Below are positions 11,301-24,700 of a DNA stretch of 64,000 bases, piece after piece. Position numbers and translations under genes: made by a program. The stretch's first letter is position 1; every line of letters begins with the position of its first letter. The notes below the pieces were generated by a model. The model was not told where the DNA came from. It did not search any database and was given only the letters and a program-made list of their open reading frames with translations. Source of the DNA: Dysidea avara (Eukaryota; Porifera; Demospongiae; Dictyoceratida; Dysideidae); NCBI RefSeq assembly GCF_963678975.1, contig NC_089282.1, positions 1,302,001 to 1,366,000 on the forward strand. The letters run 5' to 3'.

Positions 11301-14300
11301 ACCAGTCAATCATAACGGATATGAAGTGGCTATTAATGCCAACCAGTTGGTGTTAATGTCACCCACAACCTATTGACACAGACCTGAACAAAGCACACCA
11401 GTTGTATGAAGGTAAGTTTTTGGTGAGTTCAAGGGTTGAAAGACGCTTTTACTGTCCTTCCAACCCTATGCCTCTCAAACTCACCAAAAACTTACCTTCA
11501 TACAGACAGCAAAGGACATCATTGTGCTTAACAGACAAACCGCAGTTAGCATTAATAGTTGGGTTCAACTTTGTCTCCACACTAGGTTCCTACTAATATA
11601 TACTGTATAGAGGGAAACTTTGGTGAATAGCAAGCTAAATTGCATTTGGCAAATTTAATCTTAATATAAAGTAGGGCTGGGACGAAGCTTCGAATGCTTC
11701 GTGGGTTCGAAGGTTAAGTAAACTTTGGATTGTAAAAGTATCCTTCGAAGCTTCGTAATGCACTCATGGTCTACGAAAGAATTACAAATAAAACGTGATT
11801 ATCTTTATTGCAGCTGCTTATTCGTCTTGCGTAATCAATGTTCGTCTCTTCGTGATCGATCTTTGTGTGCCACGCCCACTTTTATACCATCGCAGTTCAG
11901 CTTGCTACCATCCTTAAAACACCTTATAAAGTGATAGATAATACATGGAAAGCGTACTTTTAGCCATTTCTTGGTGTTTACCTGTGCATGATTGCAGTAT
12001 AGCGGACACACCCATTTGCAATCAATCGTTCGCGTCATTCAGTACTGCTGCTATGCACAAATGCTTACAAACTTATTAAATAAGTTTAGAAAGATAAAAC
12101 CTAAGAAGGATGTGCATAAATACAAGAAAACCTACAACTTGAAAGCTAACACCGAAGCTTCGAATGTTCGAACGTTTTATTAGCAAATATTCGAAGGTAA
12201 ATTTCAATATTCGTCCCAGCCCTAATATAAAGATCAGGCACTAGGAGTAATTGGCGGATTAAACTGCGAATTTGTAACATATTGCCAAATTTGCCAAAGT
12301 ATTCCCCCACTAAAGTTTCCCTCTATATGATATAAGGTGAGGGAGGGAGCTAGTAGTGGTAACTCCACATTAGGAACCTTGGCTAGAGAATCTGTAGGTA
12401 TGGAGCTGGGGATCCACTTTTTTCCCCTTCGCATTGATTTAAGCTGTTTGGTCCATTGATGTCAGTAGCCCTAGCTTAAAAGAAGCTTTACAAGCTAGTA
12501 AGGATCAGTACAATAAATTGTCCTAATATAAAGCAAAGACGAGGGGATCGTCATCATGCAAATGTGATGCCTACTTTAGCCAATATCAATAAATCAACAT
12601 GCTTGTACACAGGAGTACATTGAATCCTATGGACAAGTGAACATGCAACTCTGTACACTACAGTACATGGTAGTCATGTTCAAATTTCACTGTTTAAAGG
12701 GTTACAAGGTCACAAGCGGTGACTCCCCTTGTTTGCAATACTGCATAAAAGCATGTAGAAATTGAGTAACATCAGCTGTTTAGCTCATTCCCAGTTTGTA
12801 CATAAATTCAAATTTAGTTGTATCGTTAATATTGAGCTCCAATTGTGTTTGTAGCGTAAACCAGCTGGCAGTTTCATCGAGATAGATATCTCCAAAGAAG
12901 AAGAACACCTTTCCTTTAGCAAGCGGGGTGGTACCCTGGATTCAACTGTGAAGGGAGCTTTACGTGATGCTGGCATGAAAGTTGTCTATGTAAGTTGAGA
13001 GACGGTGTGGATAATTTCACAGATATTTTTTTGTGGTTTTTATCCTGGATCGATAATTCTGTATGTGTGTGATAACTAGAATGATGCACAAAAGCCCACT
13101 TGGTTGCTTGTACATTTATCATCCACAAAATTTGGAAGCAGGAGGTCAATGGTAACAGCAAGCTACAAACATATGTTTTATTATAAAGTTTATATGCACT
13201 TGACTAGTAGTTGAATAGTGTTAGGTGTGTGGGGTTAAAGTGATGTGATGGGAAACAATTGATCAAAATTATCTGCCATAGAAAGTTCGACATGACCTAT
13301 CACTGGTGGGATTATTCAATGGTTGTAAATTGTGAAACTGAAAGGAATTGAAAATTGTTTGAAACTCTTGTGTTACTGTGATGTCATAACCACACCTGTC
13401 TCAGATGTCTCATTGGGACTGGGCAATTATTTTATTGATGTCAATCAATTTATCATATAGGAAGTCTTGTCCCCTTAATGTCTATTTTTTCTCATGGTGA
13501 CATACTTGACTAGCATGATGAGAAAATTAATATGGGCACTTGAGGACACCTACATAATCCAGACACTTAGTTAAAGTCCCAAGGTATCCCTTAGTACATA
13601 AACCAACCTGGAAAATCAGGACACCTTGATAATCAAGACATTATTATTCCAAGGTTTCCATATCAGGATCAGGTTCCACTTGTAAATACTCTGTCCTTGT
13701 GGTAATCACTGCTGGTGTTGTTACAGATATTCAATACTACAAAGAAGTTGTTCTCGAAGGAGTTTATCAGACGTACGGTAGTATTGGTGATCATCATGTT
13801 TACGTTATCATATGGGTGAGCCACTCCCCCTTCTGTCTGCAAACACTGTACACATCTCACTACCCATAATGTGTACACAATTAGCTAACACAGCATCAGT
13901 CATAATCCTAAGACATGTTGTGATACAGCCTGGTGTTGATGTCGGAAACACTCTTAACACATTAACTAGAAGTATGTATGGATATAATGTAGCACTTGCT
14001 TCTTAGCTAGGAATGTCATGTGTTGCGGTGTATCCGTACACAGCATGTACAGGTTGCACATTATTATAATAACTGGTGTCAAATGTTTGAGATCATGTGA
14101 TGGATGTTGATGTGTGATCATTTATCACTTACAACTACCATTCCGTCATTTGTGGGGTTTGTTTGAATCCTAGGGCTGATTTAACTTGGTAGTTTCCAAA
14201 AAAAAACCCAGGTAAATGTCTTTGTTCTATGTTGAGTGCATTGTGAGAGTGCAGACCCCACACTGTCTGGCAAGTAATGTTTGTTTGGTGTTTTATGTAA

Positions 14301-17300
14301 TTGTGTTGTGTTTACATCAGAGGAAATCGATCATGCACCATCACCCCATCATGTGTTGGCTTTTGTGTGTATAGGGATGTAAGAACATGACTCAAATCCT
14401 TTTTGTCCATTCACAAAAAGTATGGATAAACTATGTGTTGTGTTGGGGTGGCTGAAAGAAGGTTTGGGACACACTTGACATACTAATTCGCGCATTTGAA
14501 TATTTGGTATTGATACAGCTGTATGGCATTAAACAATATTTCTAGGTCATATATTGTGGTCCTAATAGTGGCCATATTAATGAAGTTATTTACTGTAATA
14601 CACATATCATAATAGGTATTACGGGCTGCAGTTGTGGTTCCCAGAATACTTCAAACATGTCATTGATGAGAATAAACCTAAAAATTCCACTGATGATGAT
14701 GACTACAATAACTGTACCAACACCGACGTAAAACCATATAAGGATAGTTTGTATGAAGCAACTGCCAGTGTACCAGGCAACTTCCTAGGAGTTGTTGTGA
14801 TCAACATTATTGGAGGGAAACTGCTGTTGAGTAAGATGATGTCACTGAATATCTTTGTGATATCAAATGTTAATTAAAAAATCTCAAAAATTGTTTTAAT
14901 TTTTTTTGTTGCCGTCATGACCTGTTAGCAGTCACACTAATATTACCATTAAACTTCTTTAAAACTCTCCATTATGGTTACAAAACAAAACTGTAACCAA
15001 GACAGTCCCAACAATTCTGGTTCATACATTTCTACCTCTGAAAGAGGACCCTCTTTATTGTAGTAAGAATGAGCCAAGATTTCTGCTAGACAGTATTTTC
15101 ATAGTCCATATATTTGTATCCAAGGTGCAAGTTTTGACTTTTTCACATAAATATAAGAAAACGTGGATATTAAAAGTGTGTGTAAGTTTGTATGAAATGG
15201 TTATGGTTGACACATCTGGTAGAACACGATGGAGCCTTTAATCTGTTGTTAGTCCATCTTGTGTAAGGGCTACAAATTACAAATTATAATGTGGTGTTTT
15301 GTCTTTCCACTAGCAGCCAGGTGTAAGCTTTCACTTCAAACTTTGTCCTACAGTTTTCCCACCAAATTTGTTAACACGTTAATAATGAAAAGGCTTCTTT
15401 GGTAGATGATTATTATTGTGTGAATGACAGTGATTGCTTGGGGATAATTTTAGCTACCTATCAACTTGCCATAAATGAGGTCCATTTGTTTGATGTATAG
15501 ACAATGTGATGTGAAAATGAATGATGAAATAGCATGGTCATTGAGTAGTTAAAGTACCCTGTACTGATTATCTCATGGTTTAAACAATAATGATATTTAT
15601 ATGAAGCCATGTAAAATAGGAAATTAATTTCCTCCTGGTTGTGATGTCATAACTGTTCATCACCACACCTCCTGTAAAATGGTGACACCTTATTTGGGCA
15701 TGTCTCATACTACCTGATACAATTACCCATTATGGTTTGATAGCATCTGGTGGAGAATGGTATCCATCCACAAATGGGAGATGTGACAAATTTGGTGATC
15801 AAAGCATGAACATATGTTGTCATAAAAGGATTTCATGAAAGCCTTTTTAAAATGTATTCATCAATTAGGTTGTATCATCTGCCATACTTCACTCCGTTTA
15901 TGTTCAAGTGGTCACTTAAGAAGGTGGTCACTTATTGAGAATGTTATCCTCTTATAGCTGGCAGTATGCTAACGTCTGGGATCAGTGTATTCTTCATATG
16001 GTGGGTGAAGGCTACTGAAGATGTTGTGATCATTCTCAGCTGCGTATTCAACGGTGTCTCCATTGCTGGATGGAATGCTCTGAACGTACTCAACGCTTCA
16101 TCCTTCCCTACCGAACTAAGGTTTGTCACTATGTATGGCCTAAATTTCAACTGAGCAAACATATATGTAGCACTAAACATTTTACAACTATATATTTTAA
16201 ATTGTGAAATCATTGAAAGTATGTAAATCGGATGGGGCTGCAGGTTCAAGGCTACCCAGGTCCAGTTCATGGATTTTCTCTTTTCTCCAACTTATCAAGC
16301 ATACTTAATATAACAGCTTTAAACAGGCTGTAGGACCAGGTGTCTACAGACCTTTAGCACTTGTGCTGTAAAGCCTTAATAAATAAAATATAAGGTTTAA
16401 CCTTTGAAGAATTTACAGTAACTACAGTTATGTTCTACACAAAATTGTTTTACATATCTTATGGGTAGTGACATCGTCACTTCCATCACTGCTTAAAGTT
16501 CTTATCATGGCTTCCGTATTAGTAGCAAATAGACAGAAATTAGTGCAGACAATAAATTTGTAATGATGTTCTGTATTCCAGTATCTTTACATGTATTTAG
16601 CCTAAGGTTTTCATATTTCGAGGTGTTGAAGTAATCAGCAAACGAAATTCCATAAATTCATACTGCCAATAATGCTGTAAATGTGTCATTCCCCCCTTGA
16701 GCAGTTACTGATTAGAGTATCGTACTGTATGTAGACACTTTGACAGAAGGACAAATCGACTGTGAATAAGTATCATAGATCTGTGATTGTCAAATCTGAC
16801 TAAGTAAGCACAACAGTTCTGACATCACAGTTGATGATGTCAGAGGCTATATCCCACTTGTTACCTCAATCATGTGTAAACTGTTTTGAGTGAATTAAAA
16901 TGTTTTAAATTATCACTCAGTTTGTGTGTAGAGTGATCTATTAGTTGACATACTTGTTTGTGTGTGTCTCTTAATGGTGTGTGTCTCTTAATGGTGTGTG
17001 TAGTGTTGTGTGAGTGTCTGTGCATGCATGTGTGACCAAAATATTCCACCAATGGTGAGTAGCTTCATTGTTGTTTACATGAAGACTTATATAGTCCGTT
17101 TACTTTCTATGTTTAAAGATTAGGCTAGCAGAAATTTCTTGTGTTTGCTAACAAGCTTTGTGACTTGCAATCTTTTGGTATTATTGATGATCAAAACACC
17201 TTCATCTTTATACTGAATACCTGTGAAAATTGCCAGAATTTTGTCATACAAGTGTATAATTGCTGCTTTTCAATTGCAGCACAAAATTCTCCTGGTTTAT

Positions 17301-18134
17301 GTTATCTATTGTCCTCAGTAATTTGCACATGTGTTACTAATCATTGTTTAATTATTGCAAATAAGTTGATCAACAAAACTTGATCACGAATAGCATCTAT
17401 TGTCAAGTAGGGCTAATGATTATAGAGTTTCAGTGTTCTAATACTGTCTAGTATCAACAATTGAACAGTCACTCAACAGTCACACATGAGTGACATGTTG
17501 AAGTAGTAACAAACATTAAGGGAATGTTCCAACAAGTAAAGAACATTAAATGCCACAAGTCTAGCTGTATATAACCTCATTTCTTTGTTGACAGTTACAT
17601 TATGTTTGTGGCTGACAACAAAATTAAATTAGGCCATGTAAACTTATCCCCACCTGTGTTTCTATACTGAATGAAGCTGTTTAGCAATCTTTAAAATTAC
17701 TGACCAAAACAGTTGCTTGTGAGCTAGCTACTGTATAGTGGGATTTTTTGGAAAAAAGTTTTTGCAATTTTCGTGAGAAGCTTGATAAAAATGGTGTTGT
17801 TTTATAAATGCAAATATAACAGGATATAATACTGCTGTGCTATCCATCCTTTAGGTCCACAGCTATGGGGTTTCAAGCTGCAGTTGGACGTATCGCTGCA
17901 ATCGGTGGCATTGTCACATTTGGATCGTTCTACAACTCATCACCTACACTGCCAATTCTAATAGTAGCCGTGTGCTTGTTCACGGGAGGGATCTGCACCA
18001 TGGCACTACCAGCAGTTAGCAAGGCAGACAAACACAACTTTATTGTGAGAGGCACGAACAGATTATGTTCTTGTGTTATAGTAAATGTGTTTGGAATTAA
18101 CAAACCATATCGTTCCAGTTATACTAAATTATAA
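9014..18134 (+). CDS. SV2: SV2-family major facilitator transporter
   Basis: Exons: 9014-9471, 9529-9811, 11157-11228, 12855-12989, 13727-13815, 14616-14830, 15958-16120 and 17855-18134, giving 564 aa. The N-terminus is acidic and Ser-rich. Membrane segments follow with the MFS motif GGYFWGGWADAVGRR, then GGSIPVIFSYFSEF and a PESP motif ending the first half. The second half has YYGLQLWFPEY, a short extramembrane loop with candidate glycosylation sites (NST, NCT), GWNALNVLNASSFPTELR and TAMGFQAAVGRIAAIGG. These match SV2 proteins of synaptic vesicles (GGSIPIVFSYFSEF, AWNALDV, YPTNQRATAFG). The loop is far shorter than the SV2 luminal domain, so an SVOP-like role in secretory vesicle membranes is possible. 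A 57-nt intron at 9472-9528 is in frame and stop-free. Its substrate is unknown. Confidence 0.85.
9812..11156 (+). other. SV2-like intron 2
   Basis: No gene seen. It contains a fragment of the AGAGAGGTTCCACTG repeat near 9990-10010. The 3' end carries a short GT run just before exon 3. Confidence 0.55.
11229..11300 (+). repeat. GT microsatellite at a 5' splice site
   Basis: (GT)n with a few interruptions starts at the first intron base after SV2-like exon 3 (AGG|GTGTGT). Confidence 0.85.
11405..11502. repeat. 98-bp foldback with perfect 25-bp arms
   Basis: TATGAAGGTAAGTTTTTGG at the left is mirrored by CCAAAAACTTACCTTCATA at the right, arms about 11405-11429 and 11478-11502. Each arm contains a consensus 5' splice site (AAG|GTAAGT), so one lies on each strand. 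It is inside an SV2-like intron. No clear target duplication beyond the terminal TA. Confidence 0.75.
11672..12224. mobile_element. hAT-type MITE in an SV2-like intron
   Basis: A 553-bp element begins TAGGGCTGGGACGAA and ends TTCGTCCCAGCCCTA. It is flanked by identical octamers ATATAAAG (11664-11671 and 12225-12232). Subterminal TTCGAA/GAAGCTTCG motifs are repeated inside. There is no transposase. Its ends share TAGGGCTG with the MITE at 478-899, but the interior is different. Confidence 0.88.
12990..13726 (+). other. SV2-like intron 4
   Basis: It holds one copy of the dispersed TCCAGACACTTAGTTAA repeat (13540-13645). Otherwise nothing seen. Confidence 0.5.
13816..14615 (+). other. SV2-like intron 5
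   Basis: AT-rich, no repeats or ORFs that I can support. Confidence 0.5.
14831..15957 (+). other. SV2-like intron 6
   Basis: No gene or recognisable element. Confidence 0.5.
16121..17854 (+). other. SV2-like intron 7 (1.7 kb)
   Basis: No gene seen. There is a small tandem repeat of GTGTCTCTTAATGGTGTGT at about 16960-17005. Confidence 0.5.
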
Positions 18135-18214
18135 CTCTGTACCAATGTACCCCTTCCATTTGCACATATGAATTCTGCACTAGATATATTTTTACATTTG
18201 TATATAATATGTTT

Positions 18215-21200
18215 TCATTGTATAAAAAAGAGATCTTTTAGAATTTCACTGTCAGTTTGGCCAATGAGAAGGCGTTTTCCAACTGGCTGAGTGGCTGTGG
18301 TAACATTTGAATGTCTTGTTCTATGTGGAGTGGTGGGCATTATATAGGACACATCATCAAAATAGTTACTGTGGTGCCAGCTACTGGGAGCTAACGTGCT
18401 GTTGAGGGTAGCCGCTAAATCTTCCAACTGGAGCTCATCATCCCTGGTGAAAGAATTATACATGCTGTACTAAAACAGAACACTTGTCTTTTTGTAGTAG
18501 TGTACACACATCTAGCCATAGACCCCTTAGTACACAATTTACACCCCAAAAATTAGTACACTTAATTCAACATGGTCCCAAGGTGTTCTGATGTACATAT
18601 CCAAACAACCAAATTCCACTGGCTACACTATACACATTACAAAACTGAAAGTCACAATGGTTTAGTAGTTGTACGTTTACACCTAGACAACATTCCTGGT
18701 TACAAGGTTATGTGTACAACAAGTCATTGAGTTAACATGTCATCAATCAGCAATGTACCCATATGAGCTGACAAATTAAGTCACTTAACATGTTATTAAC
18801 CTACAAGCCAAACATGTGACTACTACCTTATTAGGAGACCCTAGAGTGTCTGAACTTTCAACTTGGTGGATTTGTTTTGGCAAACTTCAGTTATCTACCA
18901 AATAAGCTATAAGGCACTTGGAATGACACAAACATCACATCTAAGACTGTCCTAAAAACCATATGGAGGATAATGGTGGAACCATACAATATGGATACCT
19001 TTGGGACCAACTTGAATGTCCTCGTTATCAAGGTGTCCTGATTATCCAGGTCAGTTTATGTACTAAGGGATACTTTGGGACCTTAACTAGGTGTCTGGAT
19101 TATGTAGGCGTCCTCAAGTGTCCACACTAACAGTAATACTGACACCTTGGGACCAACCAGTAGTGTCCTGATTTTCCAACACTAACGGATACTTTGGGAT
19201 CGTAACTAAGTGTCTGGATTATGTCAAGTTATGGTTACTAACCTGTAAGAGTCATCTTCAGTCAGATGAGTGACATCATTGTATAGTGTGTAGTTGTGTT
19301 GAGGAGGTGTGGCCATGTGATTTGCATGTGATGATGAGGGAGGAGTTATGAGGGTGCTCTGAAGGTGATCATTTTCTTGAGTATTAGCTGACTGTTCCTG
19401 TGTAATAGTCACTACTGGTTTATTAGTCACACTGTGTGTGTTGACTACTGCTGGGTTATTAGTCACACCACGCATATTCACTACTACTGGATTATTAACC
19501 ACATCTTGAACAGTAGCCATACTCACTACTGGATTGTTAGTCACATCCTGAGAATAAGTCACATGTTGTGAGTAGCTCCCTGGCGGCATCACAGTAAGGG
19601 AAGCCTCTCTACTAACATTCTTTAATAACAATGATTGCGATAATGTCTCTATTGTGTTAATAGTGTCTTTAGCATTCAGTAGTGCTGTAGCCATCAATTG
19701 TTCCATCTTGCTATATTCCTGAGAGCTAACAGCTAATGAGGTGACACTTTGTTGTGATGGTTGTACTGGTATAGTAGTTACTGGAGTAGTATGGTAAAAT
19801 TCTGTCTGTACGCCAGTATGCACCACCGTCTGTGTGGCCGTATCAATACAACTGCTGCTGCTGTATGCAAGATGTGGGTGAGGCTGGGTACTAGCCAATG
19901 GGGAGGCTTTACTGTTGGCTGCTGGGCGTGGCTGCGATACAGCAGTGCTAGCTGGCGGTTGAGGTGCAGTAGTAATATCACTGAGATGTAACGGTGAGGT
20001 AATTGATGATAATGATGATACAGTTGATGACGATGATTGACGTGTTATTACATCATCACCCAACGGGTAGTTTAGTCCATGATCCATATTAATAAATTTA
20101 GTAGGTGGGGCTGGGTGACCATGTGACCACTGGAGGTGTGGTGCAACAGGAGCAGAGCGATAAACAGGAATGTCCTGTCCAGTCTGTACAGCAAGGAGAT
20201 AATAAATTGATAAACACTGGGCTATTGCACAACAGAGAACTTTGATGGAAGAAATAGTTGATGAATGCTCACTTTATCAGCTCGACAAAAATCACAAACT
20301 CATGGATTTAAACATGTACTTTTGTTAAGTGCCCATTTCATTGACGAGCTTATGCAAATGTCAATCTTTGCTTCTGTCAAAGTTCTCTGTTGCAACAATG
20401 ATAACCAGGTATCAGTAGAGAGCACAAATAAAGTAAGAGTTACTGGTCACCTGTGGGCCACGACCTTATTAAACAGGTAGCTACATTAGGTACATCATTT
20501 TGTACACATTTGGGGATTTTCATGGATTCACTGAAATGAAAACCACTTTATTACAACAATTTTATTATCTCGAAAGTAATTACAGTTTTGCAATATACCA
20601 GGAACCCATAAGTGCTGTAGTAATAGCCAAAAATAGCATTGAAAGGAAAGGTTGATACCAGAGAAGGTTGATACCAGAGAAGGTTGATCATGCATCACCA
20701 TTCATCTTGTGATCTCAAAACTACTCAACACTAAAATGCTAAAGGATGTCATCTCATATTAACTAGTTTACTTCACTAGTGTATAAATCTATGCCACAAC
20801 TACACTTCTCAACCGTACCATTTGATCAACTTTAGCAGATGATAGGCAAGGTCATTATTTTTATCAAGATTAGTTTATGATATTCTTAATGATTGTGTTA
20901 TAATTATCACAGTCATAATGGACAACAATAACTCACCTTGTTGTTATGAGATCTGATGGCTTGTAATTTGAGTTCTGATTCTTGTAAGCTTCTTTCAAGT
21001 CATGTTCATCACCAGTTAAGTAATAAACAGACACTAACACATGCATAGAAACTTTGACCATGGGAAAATGTGGCAAAGTCACAACACAAAACTACATGTT
21101 TAACACCAAAACAAAATTAGCCATTTTTCTATGTAATTACATAACTCTGCCAAATATTTCCACTGTCAAACTCCTCCTCTTTATAAGTTTCAAGGATACT

Positions 21201-21646
21201 TCTTCGCTCTTCTAGTAGACTTTGTTGTTCTAGCTGAAGATGAGCCAACTTTCCATCAAATTCACTTCTCTCTTTCTTCAGTAGAAGTTCAATTGCATCC
21301 TTCTCAGCTCCAGTCTTAGCCAGATCTTCAATCAACAACCTTACTTTGTGTTTATCTTCAGCACATAGTGTCTTTAATGTTGAACGTCCTGTACATCATA
21401 GTATGATCATTTGTGTGAGGTACATAGCTAGCTACTGACTTGATGTCTTCTTCTTATGACGTTCTGCTGTCTGTATGTTGGTACCTACTGAAGGTGGTTT
21501 GGTGGGGACGTCTGATTGAAGTAGATATCCAAATCAATTTGGAGGGCATTATTTAGAAAAGATCTCTTACCATTTGCCGATACATTTATCTTAACAGCTG
21601 GCGAGCTATCCACACTCCAATAGACTTCTTTACGCTTGGAACTCAT
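18215..21646 (-). CDS. KIAA1328: Hinderin (KIAA1328)-like coiled-coil protein
   Basis: Exons: 21646-21571, 21511-21440, 21388-21172, 20991-20937, 20183-19243 and 18443-18215, giving 529 aa. The N-terminus MSSKRKEVYWSVDSS leads into a conserved block, LKTLCAEDKHKVRLLIEDLA, then a charged coiled coil rich in Glu, Lys and Leu. This block resembles the LCPEDKRRIANLIKELA segment I remember from human hinderin, a protein reported to bind SMC3. The large fifth exon is Ser/Thr/Val-rich and low complexity, with repeated TNNPVV-type units. The C-terminus has RLLIGQTDSEILKDLFFIQ. Human hinderin is of similar length. Identity rests on one domain. The exon 3/4 junction was chosen by phase (donor GTTTGA is weak). 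It is head-to-head with CARNMT1. Confidence 0.68.
18985..19235. repeat. Dispersed repeat family A, two overlapping copies
   Basis: Contains GTCTGGATTATGT, TTTGGGACCTTAACTA and AAGGTGTCCTGATTATC in minus orientation, twice, inside the last hinderin intron. Confidence 0.75.
20184..20936 (-). other. Hinderin-like intron 4
   Basis: No gene. A short tandem AGAGAAGGTTGATACC occurs near 20655-20685. Confidence 0.5.
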
Positions 21647-21775
21647 CCGCGTCGTGATGTTCGCGAGCTAGCGTGAGTGACGTACACCATAGCAACCGTT
21701 GCTATCCTTTATTACGGAATGCGAACGTTCTATTAGAGCAATACACGAAAACGGAGAGCATACGGAAAGTATACG
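21647..21775. promoter_or_regulatory. Shared promoter region hinderin / CARNMT1
   Basis: 129 bp lie between divergent start codons. There is no TATA box. It contains GAACGTTCTATTAGAG (21723-21738), a 16-mer that recurs exactly upstream of FBXO9 (49732-49747). Confidence 0.6.
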
Positions 21776-24700
21776 ATGGCAGGTAGTGATCCAACTGGAG
21801 AATGGACAAGAGACTTTACAGAAGAAGAGATTGCTCAAGAAAAGGCGCACGTTCAAAGAGTCATAAACGCCTTTCTCTCGTACAGGTACCAGTCCCAGTT
21901 GCAGCTGGTGTGATTTTAATGCATCTCGGACAGGGCGCACGCTTTGCAACGTGTCTCACGTGCTTTAGACAACTACCACAAGTTGCCCAGTCGTCACCAG
22001 AAGATGTTAACTGGACATGCACAACACCTAGCAACTGTTAGAGCCACTGTAGAAACTAACCACCTGTTTGTAAAGACCATAGTGGACAAAGCAGCAGGCA
22101 TGTTTGAAGATGATCCCAGCATTACAATACCTGACCCAGTTAAGTCATGGACCATATCTTGTACTAGCATCACATTTGACCACTGTTTGCCTCTTCACCG
22201 AGATATGTGGTGGTAGTGTGTGATACATCACAAACAGTGTTCATGTGTGTAGTCGTGATAGAGTGAAATTTTAATTTTGTACACAAAACTTAAAATTTAC
22301 TAGAACACGTGGGTGGTTGATAATATTCAGTTTAAGCTATGTGCTGTTATATAACGTAAGTACCCAGTTAGTTGAATCACACTACTTTTGTATTTCTGAA
22401 TATGTGCAATCAGTAAACGTGTTGTATCACAACTATAAGGAAGACCTTATCTCTCACTGACCAATTACATCACAAAAAAATGGCATCCTAGCCAAGTGTG
22501 CCTCATAAGGTTAGGAATCAGCTGTCTGTTTTGTTATAAAGAATTTCTACTTTTAGAAATGAAGTTGTGTAAATCATATTCATGTAGACTAGTTAGTAAA
22601 CATTGCTCTTAATTTAGTGGTATTTTTCCTATTGTCTTGTTGAGTTCTTGGAGTTCTTTACTTCCACTGAATTCCAAGAACCACAATATATAAAGAATTT
22701 ATTGAAACCATCCTAGTTTGTGTAGACCAATTACCAGTTGGCCACCTAAGAAATTTGATACATTAAATGGTAACATCAATAGACTTAGTCTCAGCCTCTT
22801 CATTGTAACTGGCTGATCTATAGGATATGTGTGGCTTAGTTTGTGGTAGTCTAAATAATGTCACTCTTTCTCAACATTTGTTTGTTGTCACTGTTTTGGC
22901 TGCACCCTACATTGTAATATGATTGGTCATTTCTTTCTCAACGCTTGACCAAGATGTTAGGTGGCTTCCAGCAGCAACTGGCATCTGGTTTTGACATGGA
23001 GAAAGTGAAGACAACCATAAAGCAGTTCTACCGGGATTGGAGTTCTGAAGTAGGTTACCATGACAACTAGTGTAATGGTTATGTTGTCATTACTGACACA
23101 CAGGGTCAAGCAGAAAGGGATACTTGTTACAAGCCAATCATTGATGAAATCAAAGAAAGATTTCCACCAGATAAATGGTATGTGTCATACCTTTAATACT
23201 TAACTGGTCCACAAATCCTGTATTTATGAAATAACCTGTGTGTTTAGTTGTTATGGTGTAAGGAAATGAGTTACTTAATGTCCTGTAGTGTCCCTTCAGA
23301 AGTCAATGTGTTAGTACCTGGAGCCGGATTGGGTAGACTAGCATGGGAAATAGCACAACTTGGTGAGTATGTGTGTAGTGAAGCTTCTCTCAACTAAACC
23401 AGCTTCATTACATGGACAGAAATTTTGGTCCCACTAGCACTGTCCCAGGTCTGGCTATAATAGAACCTTTATTGCAGAAAAAAATAATCAGTGTTACTGT
23501 CCACTGCATTTTCTTTTAATAAGAGTACTGTATGTATCTCCCCTCAGGGTACTGTTGTCAAGGCAACGAGTTCAGTATGTATATGCTGTTCAGCTCCCAC
23601 TACATCTTGAATGAGTTAGTGAGTGTGTGTGTGTTGGTATCTGTTGTGTCAATATTCAGCTAACAATTTTATTTTGGTTGTCATGTTTTGCTACAATTGT
23701 ATATGTGATTAGATAGTGACTGTTTGGTGTCATGATCATGTTGTACAGGACGTGTAGTGTATAATAAAACATTTCAGTATAATATCACTAGTATAAGGAA
23801 TTGTGTTTAATGGTGTGTGCCATTAGATTGTGTCCCTTTTGTGTAACAGTATTTCTGTCTATCGGATACAATGTAATATATACTAACAGGTTTGCTTACT
23901 AATAATACGGGATATTGTTATAGGATAGTAGTCCCATAAAGGAAGCAGTAATCTTTGATGCAGTAATAAACAACGTTAATATTTCCTTCCCGTGTGTATA
24001 TTACTCTCAGGGTCAAGGAGGCTAACATGATCACTATACATCCTTGGCTACTACACTTTAACAACAGCATGTCATATCATCACCAACTGTGTGGAGTTAA
24101 GATTCCTGATGTAGTGCCAACAGATCTTCCTAGTTACGGATTATTCTCGATGGCTGCTGGTGACTTTCTTGAAGTCTACACAAGACCAGGTATGTCTTTG
24201 TCATCATGTCATGCATTACAATTCACATAGCCACAACTACTATTGTTTGGTTACCTGCTTACCCAACACTGCCTACGATCTTTTACACTCTATCACTGTT
24301 TCTAATTGGTTCATTTGATTGTGCTAAACAGCAGTGACCTAATTAAGTCATTGTTTACCTCCCTAATTGTAATGCTTGTTACACCATTCCCAGGTCTGCT
24401 TGGCCAGATTATGTAATTATTTATAAGTGGTGAAACTAAAACAATAAAATTGTTTGTGTGGTGTGTTGTGTGTGTGCACATATGTTGTGCTTTTATATTT
24501 TCAAAAATAAAACGTACTAAAATATCTCAGCTTATGAAGAGAAAAGGCTATTACTTGTAGCAAAGGTGGGTTTGTCTCAAGTGTGATACCACTTTTGACG
24601 ATTGTTGTATATAATGTCACAAAGCTGTTTTGGATGAGTGTCGTGTGTTATTACAGATGAATGGGACTGTGTTGCCACTTGTTACTTTATGGACACTGCC

